DNA of 64,000 nucleotides from Methanospirillum lacunae (GTDB lineage Archaea > Halobacteriota > Methanomicrobia > Methanomicrobiales > Methanospirillaceae): positions 186,001-250,000 of the forward strand of contig NZ_QGMY01000002.1 of assembly GCF_003173355.1 (NCBI RefSeq). Reading direction: 5' to 3'. Positions 51,809 to 61,368 of the stretch are shown one piece after another. Position numbers and translations under genes: made by a program. How positions within the stretch are numbered: position 1 is the first letter of the stretch; every line of letters begins with the position of its first letter. Under the pieces are notes generated by a model, which was not told the DNA's origin, searched no databases, and saw only the letters and a list, made by a program, of their open reading frames with translations.

Positions 51809-52969
51809 TTACAGGGTATCAAACAAATATCTCATTCTATACGTCATCAATGCAATAATTAACCCGAAAACCCCTGCAGTGACAAAAACTATGGCAATAC
51901 CTGAATATGCCAGAATTATACCTAAGATTATCGGAGAAAAACTTTGACCAATGTATCTCATACAACTATAAATGGAGATAACGCCGCCTCTTGCTTCAAG
52001 TGGAGATATCTGTATAATCTGTGCGTCAATGCATGTCTGTGAAATAACGAGCCCTAATCCAAAAAGAAGTAATAAAAGAACTACTCCGATTATTGAAGGC
52101 ACGACGGACATTATTAACAGTGATAACCCGACAAGTACAAATCCCGCAATTATCACCCTGATCAACGAATACTTGCTTGCAAAATACCGCACCTTAGGTG
52201 CCATCACGACACAAGCCATGCCCGGGACAGCGAGCATGATTCCTGATACTCCTGAAGTAAAGTTGAACTCACCCTTGAGCATAAAGGGCACATATATCAT
52301 CATGGCAAATAATAGAAAATATATCGAGAAACCCATAAAAATGGTATAAAGTATTGGCAAATTTTTGAGATATCTGAGAGCTTCAATGAGACCTTGGTAA
52401 CTGCCCAGCTCCTTCTGCTTTCTTGTTTCAGGAAGAATCATCATAACAACCAAAGCAAATGGCAGGGAAAGGGCATAAAAGAGAAATGCATAATTCCATC
52501 CAAAGGTTGCCAGTCCTCCTCCGATAATTGGCGCAAACACAGAGCCCAAGGCAAATGATATGCTGATTTTACTCATTGCCCCGACACAATCAATACCAGT
52601 GTAAACATCGCCGATAATCAGCATGGCAAGTGAGGTTATCGCGGCTACTCCAATACCCTGGATGAATCTCATTACTAACAACGAGTTCACATCAGAGACA
52701 AAAAAACTGACAAGACCTGTACATCCATAGATTACAAGACCGGTCACGAGTATTTTTTTCCGGTTGATACAATCGATGAATTGTCCGATAATCAACGTGA
52801 ATATTGCAGTAGAGATAGTGAAAACTGACATGAGCATCCCTACCCCCTGGGTAGTCGTATGCAGTGGTCCTACCATTTCAGGTAATACTGGTGTAATAAG
52901 GGCTCCTCCGGCCATTGCAAAAAAGGCAGTTATACAGAGCAGGACAAGGTGATGAGTTTTAAATTCCAT
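51809..52969 (-). CDS. MFS transporter, drug-efflux type
   Basis: The 386-residue protein has 12 predicted membrane helices and the usual first-half features: TPVLPEMVGPLHTTTQGVGMLMSVFTISTAIFTLIIGQFIDCINRKKILVTG, which includes the loop 2-3 motif (GQFIDCINRKK) of drug:H+ antiporters. The substrate is not indicated. A truncated MarR regulator lies just upstream in the same direction, a common regulator/efflux pairing now broken. It is at the right border of the accessory region. Confidence 0.9.
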   Translation of the reverse strand: MEFKTHHLVLLCITAFFAMAGGALITPVLPEMVGPLHTTTQGVGMLMSVFTISTAIFTLIIGQFIDCINRKKILVTGLVIYGCTGLVSFFVSDVNSLLVMRFIQGIGVAAITSLAMLIIGDVYTGIDCVGAMSKISISFALGSVFAPIIGGGLATFGWNYAFLFYALSLPFALVVMMILPETRKQKELGSYQGLIEALRYLKNLPILYTIFMGFSIYFLLFAMMIYVPFMLKGEFNFTSGVSGIMLAVPGMACVVMAPKVRYFASKYSLIRVIIAGFVLVGLSLLIMSVVPSIIGVVLLLLLFGLGLVISQTCIDAQIIQISPLEARGGVISIYSCMRYIGQSFSPIILGIILAYSGIAIVFVTAGVFGLIIALMTYRMRYLFDTL

Positions 52970-53006
52970 GATAATTCTGATTATTTAACATAATTCTCGA
53001 TATATT

Positions 53007-53220
53007 CTAAACCATATCAACTAAAGAATTCACGATTAAATTCCCATGGTATGAATCAAATTCCGATAAGAGTATATTATCCCATTTATGGGTAATCCCT
53101 TTTATATGAGGCGCTATCTGTCTTCCCGTTTCAGTTATATATATGAATGATTGTCTTATCCACTTTTTTGAAATACCTGGTGTTCGTCTGGAGAAACAAA
53201 CGATTCCGTCATTATGATAA
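53007..53220 (-). pseudogene. MarR-family regulator remnant
   Basis: The minus strand frame ENDGIVCFSRRTP..KKWIRQSFIYITETGRQIAPHIKGITHKWDNILLSEFD resembles the wing and C-terminal helix of MarR proteins (strand-TExGR-helix), and it ends at TAG (53007-53009). There is no start codon or recognition helix upstream, where stops appear in this frame. It is therefore the 3' part of a lost MarR gene that once preceded the MFS gene. The rest of the gap 52970-53379 shows no other gene. Confidence 0.6.
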
Positions 53221-53379
53221 AAAAAAAGAATTAGAATATATCAAATAACTTGAACTAACAACTGAAAACTATGCAGAAGAGATAATTCGAATAGATTATC
53301 CGTGTTCAATATTTTTATTAGAAAGGTATTTTTTCTATTCTATATATCTTACCTGAAAAATGAGGTGTTATCGTTTTAT

Positions 53380-55710
53380 TCAAACCGATACAACCACCGG
53401 GACAGCATCCATCATAACAATTATTTCATGACCTTTTTCAGTGGATGATGCCCAAATACCCCAGGAATCATCCACCATCTCCGCATATCCCAGCGTGAGT
53501 ATGCTGTTGTCTGATCCATCAAACATAGGAACCCAGGCATAGCCACCACCGTCAACTGCAGCAGCAGTAAGAAGACCTGAAGTGCTTACCCCGTTCTGAT
53601 CGATATCAGCAGTGCTGTTTGGATCAAATGAATGAAGCAGCATATTTGATGTTGAAGAGTATGAACCAGTCTCGATATCAGCCTCTGCCACTTCCCTGGT
53701 GAGATCCTTTGCATGGACAACCGCAGCATGAACACTCTCTTTCATCTGTGCTGGATCACCGGTAAAGACCGGGAGTGTCATTCCATCAACAGGGGTTACT
53801 GCTGATAGAATAATTCCGCTGATCGCTGGCCTGACATACAGAAGAGAGACCGGTTTTTCTCCTGTTGTCAGGTTTGTAACATACAAACTCCCGCCTCCCA
53901 TTTTTGCTAGAGAGGAGATTAAAAGACCGGAAGATACTGGATCTGAATTCTGCTTTGATAGATTTACTCCAACCAGTTCAGGGTTTGCTACATCCGCAAG
54001 AACCGTGCCATTGAGATCCAGAGCCAGAATATATTTCGTGTCACTGGAAAATCCACTAGAAGGATTATTGAAGTCAGCAAGTGCCTGTGTTCTTCCGTGA
54101 ATAGAGAGATACGATGCTGCATCATCTGATAGGGTTATTAAACCCGGGGTCAGGTTCTGCGTTGTGTATGGATTGAGTGATACCGAGAGCTGACTTGTTG
54201 TTCCATCCTGCACTGTTGTTGTTGTAGTAACAGGTTCGTATCCTGGATATGTGAGGATGAGAGAGTGCATACCGCTGGGTATATTCTGAAGAGTCATTGG
54301 AGTTTTACCCTGGGGACGTGAATCCAGAATCACTGAGGCGCCTGATGGTGTGGAGGTAACAGCAATTGATCCGGTGTGGATTACTGTCCCTTTGGGCGTG
54401 AGAGTTCCGTAGATAGATGTTTCTCTTCCTGCAATAACATCCACGATACCAATCCAGTCAAGATATCCGGGAATTGAAACTCTTACATTGTAACTATCTG
54501 GATTTAATCCGTAAATCCGTGCCGGGGTAACTCCCCGGGTAATGCCATCAAGAGTAACTACCCCACCACTTGGAAATGACCGGATGGATAATGTTCCGGT
54601 TGGTGGGAAGTACCTGGGAAGAGCGACTTCGACCTTGCTCTCTTTTCCTGAACTGATCTCAATGGTCTGCATTACTGGCTGATACCCAAACTTCGCCAGT
54701 TTCATTGTGTAGGTCCCGGTTGGTATGGCATCAAAGTGTGCGGGAGTGATTCCATAGACCACATCATTCAAAATGATAACAGCTCCCCACGGATATGTAT
54801 TGACTGTGAGTGAGCCCGTCGTAGATACCTGGTTTAATACGGCTGATACCACGGATTCTGCTCCAGATGCAACAGTTACTGTTGTTGTGTAAGGTGTGTA
54901 TCCATCTTTACTGATGGTAACAGTATGGGATCCTGGAATTATTTCCGGGTACGTATGAGGGGTTGTTTGAATATCAGATCCGTCAATTGCTACTGTTGCC
55001 CCTGACGGGGTTGACGTGACTGATATTGATCCATTTAGAGGGCTCGCCTGCAGAGTTGCTGTTATTGTCTCAGTTGTCCCCGCAGCCGGGTTATGATCAA
55101 TGGTTGAAGTCCAGTCCTGGTATCCACTCTTTTCCATTTTCACCGTATGCGGGGTGCTGCTGCTTTCATCAACAGCCACAGTCACGGGTGTTGTTCCTGA
55201 AGAAGAGCCATCAAATGTTACTGTCGCTCCTGAAGGAGATGAAATAAAACTAAAGTTTCCTGAAAGAGCCAGGTTTGTTATTGGGGAATCGGCCTGGATA
55301 TTCAGATTACTTATACCTGGTTTTAATGATATTACTGGTTTAATAGTCGGTTGTAATGATGGAAGGAGAGTAGGTGTAGCAGTCGGTGTGGGAGTGACAG
55401 TAATATTAGATACTATAACTGGCTCTTTTGGTGTTGTAATCGGCACGGTTATAGGCTTAAGAGAGGGGACGAGTGTTACCTCTTTTGTTGGTGTTACCGT
55501 TGGTTCTGTTGTTGTCGGTACCTGAGTAACCTCCATAGTAGGGCTGCTAGTTGGAACTGTGATCGTTGGCAGAATGACGACAGGCACCTGGGTAATAACC
55601 GGAGTTATATTTGTTGTCAGGTTAAACAGCAGGTTACTGGTATTCGTAGCCGCTGCAAAAGGCGAGTTGACAACGAGACATATGAGAAGTACTAGAATCC
55701 ACAACCTCAT
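53380..55710 (-). CDS. Secreted multi-PEGA surface protein with Cache-like domain
   Basis: The 776-residue product has a signal peptide (LWILVLLICLVVNSPFAAA) and a Thr/Pro/Val-rich stalk (about 30-140). Five PEGA repeats follow, each with a core like ISVTSTPSGATVAIDGSDIQTTPHTYPEI or TLSIRSFPSGGVVTLDGITRGVTPARI. The C-terminal 230 residues resemble a Cache-type sensory domain (SDTKYILALDLNGTVLADVANPELVGVNL). There is no C-terminal anchor. PEGA repeats are believed to bind cell-envelope components. This is a cell-surface or extracellular ligand-binding protein. Confidence 0.88.
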   Translation of the reverse strand: MRLWILVLLICLVVNSPFAAATNTSNLLFNLTTNITPVITQVPVVILPTITVPTSSPTMEVTQVPTTTEPTVTPTKEVTLVPSLKPITVPITTPKEPVIVSNITVTPTPTATPTLLPSLQPTIKPVISLKPGISNLNIQADSPITNLALSGNFSFISSPSGATVTFDGSSSGTTPVTVAVDESSSTPHTVKMEKSGYQDWTSTIDHNPAAGTTETITATLQASPLNGSISVTSTPSGATVAIDGSDIQTTPHTYPEIIPGSHTVTISKDGYTPYTTTVTVASGAESVVSAVLNQVSTTGSLTVNTYPWGAVIILNDVVYGITPAHFDAIPTGTYTMKLAKFGYQPVMQTIEISSGKESKVEVALPRYFPPTGTLSIRSFPSGGVVTLDGITRGVTPARIYGLNPDSYNVRVSIPGYLDWIGIVDVIAGRETSIYGTLTPKGTVIHTGSIAVTSTPSGASVILDSRPQGKTPMTLQNIPSGMHSLILTYPGYEPVTTTTTVQDGTTSQLSVSLNPYTTQNLTPGLITLSDDAASYLSIHGRTQALADFNNPSSGFSSDTKYILALDLNGTVLADVANPELVGVNLSKQNSDPVSSGLLISSLAKMGGGSLYVTNLTTGEKPVSLLYVRPAISGIILSAVTPVDGMTLPVFTGDPAQMKESVHAAVVHAKDLTREVAEADIETGSYSSTSNMLLHSFDPNSTADIDQNGVSTSGLLTAAAVDGGGYAWVPMFDGSDNSILTLGYAEMVDDSWGIWASSTEKGHEIIVMMDAVPVVVSV

Positions 55711-55838
55711 AGATCCATACTACTCATGCTTTGTTGAAATGGTTATGGGTTCTTTCTATTATTTTATATATCATACCTTCTCTCTGATTGCCATGATGAT
55801 CCATAACAAAAGCATGTTATCCTTCAGGTACCCACGTT

Positions 55839-56207
55839 ATGCAGATGTCATCAGATATTCTCATAGTCAGCACTCCATATGTTCCGGGCTATAAGATCGT
55901 CAGGCAGGTCGGATTTACCTGGGGTCTGATTGTACGTAGCAGGGGTCTTGGTGGAAATGTTGTTGCCGGTCTCCGAACTATTCTCGGCGGAGAGATTCAT
56001 GAGTATACACAACTCCTGAATGAATCACGCTCTCATGCTCTGGATAGAATGAAGGATCATGCTAGGGAAATGGGAGCAAACGCGGTCATTGGTGTTGCAT
56101 TTGATTCATCAGAGATTGGACAGTCGATGACCGAGGTGCTCGCTTATGGGACTGCAGTTGTTGTGGAACCGGAACAAGAGGAAAGTAAACCTGTTCGGTT
56201 GAGTTGA
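55839..56207 (+). CDS. YbjQ/UPF0145 heavy-metal-binding-like protein
   Basis: The 122-residue protein has the family pattern: VSTPYVPGYKIVRQVGFTWGLIVRSRGLGGNVVAGLRTILGGEIHEYTQLLNESRSHALDRMKDHAREMGANAVIGVAFDSSEI. YbjQ proteins form pentamers; a metal role was proposed from fold only. Two ATGs (55839, 55845) are possible starts. It is divergent from the PEGA protein and 140 bp before a dehydrogenase gene in the same direction. Confidence 0.92.
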   Translation: MQMSSDILIVSTPYVPGYKIVRQVGFTWGLIVRSRGLGGNVVAGLRTILGGEIHEYTQLLNESRSHALDRMKDHAREMGANAVIGVAFDSSEIGQSMTEVLAYGTAVVVEPEQEESKPVRLS

Positions 56208-56348
56208 GGATACTGTACACAGGTGTGTGGTTCCTGTGAGGTTAAGCATCCATTATTGAATCTTTTTTCTTTTGTGGTTGTCATTGTTGGTTTCTTACTG
56301 GTTAATTCTGGGAGAACACTAATAGTTCCAAAGATGAGATACTGTATG

Positions 56349-57452
56349 ATGTCCAGAGTACTTGCGTCGCCTTCAAAATATATTCAGGGAGCAGGAGAAC
56401 TTTCGCGAATAAATGATCATATTTCCAGATTGCATGGGCCGTATCTCTTTGTCATGGGAGGTTTTGCATACACTCATTTGAAAGGTATTATTGAGGAAAG
56501 TTTCAAAGGTTCCGGGGCAACGCTCGTCTTTGAAAAATTTAATGGAGAATGTACTCATAATGAAATTGACAGGCTCCGAACGGTATACTCATTAAATCAT
56601 TGTGGAGTAGTTATTGGAGTTGGGGGAGGCAAAGCTCTCGATACTGCCAAAGGAGTATCTTATTATGAAGAATGTCCGGTCATATCCATTCCAACGATTG
56701 CATCCACTGATTCACCCACAAGTGCAATATCTGTAGTCTATACTGAAGATCATGAATTTGATGGCAACCTGATTCTTGCAAAAAATCCAGAAATAATTCT
56801 GGTAGATACTAAAATTATTGCTGAGGCACCGGTCCGGTTGCTTGTTGCAGGGATGGGTGATGCTCTCTCGACATATTTTGAAGCGATGGCAAACGTTGCT
56901 TCACATCATGAAAATTTTGTTGGGGGAACATGTACGAACTCATCAGTTGCATTGGCAAAACTCTGTTATGAGATTTTGATTCGGGATGGAGTTCAGGCAA
57001 AAAAATCTGCAGAAAATAAGAAATGTACACAGGAACTTGAAAACATTGTTGAAGCAAATATTTATCTGAGTGGTGTAGGGTTTGAGAGTAATGGGCTTGC
57101 CTGTGCCCATTCGATCTATAACAGTCTCACTATTCTCCCTCAATGCCATCATATGTACCATGGTGAACTGGTAGCATTTGGTACTGTTGTTCAACTGGTT
57201 CTTGAAAAGCGTCCGGATAAAGAGATACAGGAAGTATTGCAGTTCTGCTCAAGTGTCGGGCTACCGGTTACTATTTCTGGAATCTGTTCCGGTGAAATGA
57301 GTTCAGATGATATCATGAAGGTTTCTGAGACTGCATGCAAGCCCGGGTCATTCATGGATTGTGAACCATTTGCTGTAACACCACTCATGGTCTATGATGC
57401 CATGATGAAAGCAGATGCCCTTGGTCGTGAATTTGTTTTAAACAAGAACTGA
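56349..57452 (+). CDS. Glycerol dehydrogenase family protein (GldA-like)
   Basis: This iron-/zinc-dependent polyol dehydrogenase fold has FVMGGFAYTHLKGIIEESF at the start, the NAD-binding GVGGGKALDTAKGVSYYEECPVISIPTIASTDSPTSAISVVYTE, and metal-ligand His residues in CAHSIYNSL and CHHMYHGELVAFG. The ATG at 56349 gives the normal family N-terminus; longer in-frame starts (from 56223) would add a hydrophobic segment unlike GldA. It may handle glycerol, dihydroxyacetone or hydroxyacetone. It is not the G1P dehydrogenase, which has a different pattern. Confidence 0.87.
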   Translation: MSRVLASPSKYIQGAGELSRINDHISRLHGPYLFVMGGFAYTHLKGIIEESFKGSGATLVFEKFNGECTHNEIDRLRTVYSLNHCGVVIGVGGGKALDTAKGVSYYEECPVISIPTIASTDSPTSAISVVYTEDHEFDGNLILAKNPEIILVDTKIIAEAPVRLLVAGMGDALSTYFEAMANVASHHENFVGGTCTNSSVALAKLCYEILIRDGVQAKKSAENKKCTQELENIVEANIYLSGVGFESNGLACAHSIYNSLTILPQCHHMYHGELVAFGTVVQLVLEKRPDKEIQEVLQFCSSVGLPVTISGICSGEMSSDDIMKVSETACKPGSFMDCEPFAVTPLMVYDAMMKADALGREFVLNKN

Positions 57453-58508
57453 GTTGGTGACCCCGGTAAATTTTTTTCAGTTATACAGTCTTTCGGGTTT
57501 TCTGAATTCAGGGGAAGTAATAAGGGGAGAATAAGATTTTGATCTGAATAAATTGGGCATCTGGAAAAAAAGTTTCAATAATCCCGGTCTAAAAATATCC
57601 TGATTGAAGGTTTCATCATTGAAGTACACTTGAAAAGTGTATCAACATGTTTAAGTTGTGTAGTCTGGAAAAGGCGATAAAATTGTGGATTTTTAAAGAT
57701 CACCTGGATCATGTCCTTCATTGGTCAATTTATCAATGATTTAACCAGTTTTTTATCTGAAACCTCCCCTCTGGTTGGTATATCCAGGATCTAATTTTCA
57801 ACCAGATGTCACTGGTGCTTATAAAAAGCCCTTTCTGCCGATATCCATTTAAAATTTTCAACCTTAAATTGGCATAATATACGCGGAGATATTCGTTTGC
57901 ATTGACGCATCGAGAATAGCAGATCTCAATGGCAGGCAGGGTATTCATCAACCCATTTATCACGATTGATAAAAATACCTTGAGAAAACGATATGGTTGA
58001 CTTAATTAAAAAATAAAGGCCAATACATGATTTTAAACAATGTGAGATGTTACCTGATCTAAATTTCGGTTAATTTTCAAAAATACTTGATTTAAGGCCG
58101 AATTGATCCACCCTATGATAGTACTGGGTAAATGGCAACATGCCTGCGATTTGAGTAATTGATCATGGAGAGAATATTGACCCTGTTTATACAAACCAAA
58201 TTAGGGATCTCCTGATCTCCATGCATCTTCATTAAGATGGTACGTTTTTTCTGAATTCATCGTATCATTACAAAAAACCAATAACTTATGAAATATAGTT
58301 TCATATGGTACAATTTCTATCAATTTTATTGTGACGCAATGCTGGCAATAATAAAATCAGGGATATCTGTGATCATTGAAATCCAGCTAGAGACAATCAA
58401 TCAAAGGAATTTTCAAATGATCTATTGACACAATCCCATGATTTGATCAAATACCTCTATAGAAATTTTACCGGTAGGTTTTATCACAACAATTAAGATG
58501 AGACATTC
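57453..58508. other. One-kilobase gap without a recognisable gene
   Basis: This AT-rich stretch has only a weak 76-codon frame on the minus strand (57733-57963) with no family resemblance. No terminal inverted repeats, tRNA, or strong hairpins were recognised. It may hold degraded coding sequence or an unannotated RNA. The last 60 bp carry the promoter of the 58509 gene. Confidence 0.4.
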
Positions 58509-59330
58509 ATGACCGTTTCAAATAATTATCAGACAATAACAGAAGAAAAGACAACCTGGAAGTGTACAGTTTGTGGCTTTGTGATGAACGGTGAAAAACC
58601 TCCGAAAGGATGTCCTAATTGCCACAGCCCCTCGGGAGAATTTATCCCTGCACATCATGACATAGCCTCTTACAATGGAGAACCATTTGATGTTCTGCTC
58701 ATCAACGGCAGTTCACACAGAGCAGGAAACACCGGGATAATGACGGATGTTGCGGAATCCATGCTTAAAGAGTTGAATGTATCGTATCTCCGGGTTAACC
58801 TGAATGAACATTCCATAGATCACTGCTGGTGCTGTTATGCGGTACGTGCACAGTCCTGTGATTTTCCATGCCGGAATAAATCTGATGATATGCATACATT
58901 TCATCAGATGCTAACCGTTGCGAAATCCGTCATCGTCGCTTCACCTATCAACTGGAATAGCATGTCAGCGAGGCTCAAGATCTTTCTTGACCGGACGACC
59001 TGCTTACAAAATCTCTATCACCTGAAAAAACCCGGGCTGACCACGGGAAAAATTGTAGGGATTCTGGTGAACGGGCATGAAGATGGGGGAATAAAAACTG
59101 CTATGGATATATTCCTGAATTTTCAGCAGATGGGTTTTATTCTCGCTCCCTTTGGTATGTATTACCGGACTCATGGTGCTGAGTTTACAAGCAACGAAGA
59201 TCGGGAATTTTTTGCTGCTGATCAGTTGCTCAATACCTATACTCGGGGAGTTGTATCAAACGTGGTTGAGATGATGAAGTTGGATCTTGAGAAGCAAATG
59301 AAAGAGAGGATCATACCGGTTTCAGAATAA
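58509..59330 (+). CDS. Rubredoxin-flavodoxin fusion, NADPH-dependent FMN reductase type
   Basis: The first 50 residues carry a rubredoxin-like iron site (WKCTVCGFVMNGEKPPKGCPNCHSPS). A flavodoxin-like FMN domain follows (DVLLINGSSHRAGNTGIMTDVAESML, then SPINWNSMSARLKIFLDRTT). In between, HCWCCYAVRAQSCDFPCRNKSDDM is a Cys cluster of the iron-sulfur flavoprotein kind. The protein probably moves electrons from the rubredoxin site to FMN to reduce O2, peroxide or another acceptor. It is an isolated gene and shares its fold with the one at 1826. Confidence 0.87.
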   Translation: MTVSNNYQTITEEKTTWKCTVCGFVMNGEKPPKGCPNCHSPSGEFIPAHHDIASYNGEPFDVLLINGSSHRAGNTGIMTDVAESMLKELNVSYLRVNLNEHSIDHCWCCYAVRAQSCDFPCRNKSDDMHTFHQMLTVAKSVIVASPINWNSMSARLKIFLDRTTCLQNLYHLKKPGLTTGKIVGILVNGHEDGGIKTAMDIFLNFQQMGFILAPFGMYYRTHGAEFTSNEDREFFAADQLLNTYTRGVVSNVVEMMKLDLEKQMKERIIPVSE

Positions 59331-59487
59331 TGAATGATCTCAACAATTTTTCCTGCCAGATCGAACTAAAAAACCTAAAATAATTATTTTTCATAAGAAG
59401 GAGATTAGAGATATTTATACCGTAGAGCCATATGTTGATTCAGGATATTTCCATAGATACACTGCTCACCGTTTGACCGGGTGAATT

Positions 59488-61188
59488 ATGTCAATTTCTG
59501 AAAAAATTCGTACATCTTTTCTGCCTTTACCGGTTTTAGAGGGAATCATTCCTGTTACCTGGAGTCAGATTCCCATGGAGATAATAGCCGGAATTTCTCT
59601 TGCAGCTCTTGCCATTCCTGAAGTTATGGGATACGCAAACATTGCTGGGATGCCTGTTGTAACCGGGCTTTACACCATCCTGATCCCTCTTGTAGTATTT
59701 GCAATCTTTGGTTCTTCACGGCACCTTGTTGTCGGGGCTGATTCCGCGACTGCTGCAATTCTTTCAACAACCCTGATCAGTATGGCAATGCCCGGATCTT
59801 CAGAATATGTGAACCTTGCAAGCATGGTGGCTCTCCTTGCTGCAGGATTTCTCTTCCTCTCCCGGATCTTCAGATTAGGATTTATTGCGGATTTTCTTTC
59901 ACGATCGGTTTTAATTGGGTTTTTAACAGGTGTTGGTATTCAAGTTGCTCTTGGTCAGATTCCTGGAATGATTGGAGTTTCAGGCGGAAACTCCTCCTCA
60001 ATAATTCAATTGATAAACCTCATATCTGCTCCTCAATTATCTTTAAACAGCATCACACTCCTTCTGTCTGGTGCTGTTCTGGCAATTATTATATGTGGGA
60101 ATACATTTGCAAAACGAATTCCCTGGCCTTTTCTTGTTGTTATAGGTGGAATCGTTGTTAGTTGGGGGTTAAACCTTTCAGCCAGCGGTGTTGCGATGAT
60201 CGGTGAGATCTCTTATGGATTTCCCGGGATAGGATTTCCCATCGTGCCACCGGATCAGATTCCAACACTCATCGGAACTTCTGCTGCATGTTTTGTGGTG
60301 ATCCTTACTCAAAGTGCAGCGACTTCACGTGCATATGCTGCCCGATATGGGGAATCGTTTGATGAGAATGTAGACCTTGTTGGTCTTGCTCTTTCCAATG
60401 TGGCAGCGGGATTGTCTGGAACTTTCGTAGTGAACGGAAGCCCGACAAAGACCGAGATGGTAGATAGTGCGGGTGGAAAAACCCAGATTGCCCAGTTGGT
60501 GACATTTGGTGTTGTGTGTGTTGCATTACTCTTTTTCACCCGACCTCTGTCATTTTTACCAAGTGCTGTGCTTGCAACAATCGTTTTTGTTATTGGAATT
60601 CATCTCATTGATGTCAGAGGTATGAAAAACCTGTATTCACGGCGTCCTGTTGAATTTGTGGTTGCACTTTTCACAGCACTTACTGTTCTCTGTGTCAGTG
60701 TTGGTTGGGGTATTGCCGTCGCAATTGTTCTTTCGATGATTGCTCATCTTCGTCATAGTTACCGGCCGCTAAATTTCCTATTGATTGAGTCTCCAAACCG
60801 GGGATGGGCATTGCGATCAATTGATTCAGGCAGTCAGGCATCTCCCGGGCTTGTTGTCTATCAGTTCGGGGCAAATCTGTATTATGCCAACGAGGCTCGA
60901 TTTACGAGTGAAATACTTGGTATTGTTCAAACCGCAAATCCCCCGTTACAGTGGCTCTGTCTATCAGCAGTATCAATACAGGATATTGATTTTTCAGGAT
61001 CTGAAGCGATCAGGCAGCTTCATGGAGAACTTAAAAACCGGGGAATTGTGCTCGTCATGAGTTCAGTTGAAGATCCAGTCATGAAACAGCTGGAACGGGA
61101 TCGTTTAATAGATCTTATCGGGAGAGATCATTTTTTTGAATTCAACAGAGATGTGGTCATAGCATATAATGAGCACCGGGATAGTTGA
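59488..61188 (+). CDS. SulP-family anion transporter with STAS domain
   Basis: The 566-residue transporter has the SulP opening (EIIAGISLAALAIPEVMGYANIAGMPVVTGLYTILIPLVVFAIFGSSRHLVVGADSATAAIL) and about 12 membrane helices. A C-terminal STAS domain follows (about 445-560: SPGLVVYQFGANLYYANEARFTSEIL, DIDFSGSEAIRQLHGELKNRG). SulP proteins carry sulfate, bicarbonate or similar anions. The spacing before it (157 bp) suggests its own promoter. The substrate is not defined. Confidence 0.94.
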   Translation: MSISEKIRTSFLPLPVLEGIIPVTWSQIPMEIIAGISLAALAIPEVMGYANIAGMPVVTGLYTILIPLVVFAIFGSSRHLVVGADSATAAILSTTLISMAMPGSSEYVNLASMVALLAAGFLFLSRIFRLGFIADFLSRSVLIGFLTGVGIQVALGQIPGMIGVSGGNSSSIIQLINLISAPQLSLNSITLLLSGAVLAIIICGNTFAKRIPWPFLVVIGGIVVSWGLNLSASGVAMIGEISYGFPGIGFPIVPPDQIPTLIGTSAACFVVILTQSAATSRAYAARYGESFDENVDLVGLALSNVAAGLSGTFVVNGSPTKTEMVDSAGGKTQIAQLVTFGVVCVALLFFTRPLSFLPSAVLATIVFVIGIHLIDVRGMKNLYSRRPVEFVVALFTALTVLCVSVGWGIAVAIVLSMIAHLRHSYRPLNFLLIESPNRGWALRSIDSGSQASPGLVVYQFGANLYYANEARFTSEILGIVQTANPPLQWLCLSAVSIQDIDFSGSEAIRQLHGELKNRGIVLVMSSVEDPVMKQLERDRLIDLIGRDHFFEFNRDVVIAYNEHRDS

Positions 61189-61368
61189 TCACAACAAAAC
61201 TTTGGGATATTCCCACACATTATTGTGAACAACTGATTTTTTCATTTTGGGTTTTTTAATCAAGTGTAGTATTGTAATTAAAACTTAAATTTCGTTGATA
61301 TGAATGAGAACAAATATCACAAAAACAAAACAACATGTATATAATATCAGAGATCAATTCTCATCTTT

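Noticed and set aside
57733-57963. 76-codon frame on the minus strand
   Set aside because: No ribosome-binding site, no recognisable motif, and it lies in a gene-poor AT-rich gap.
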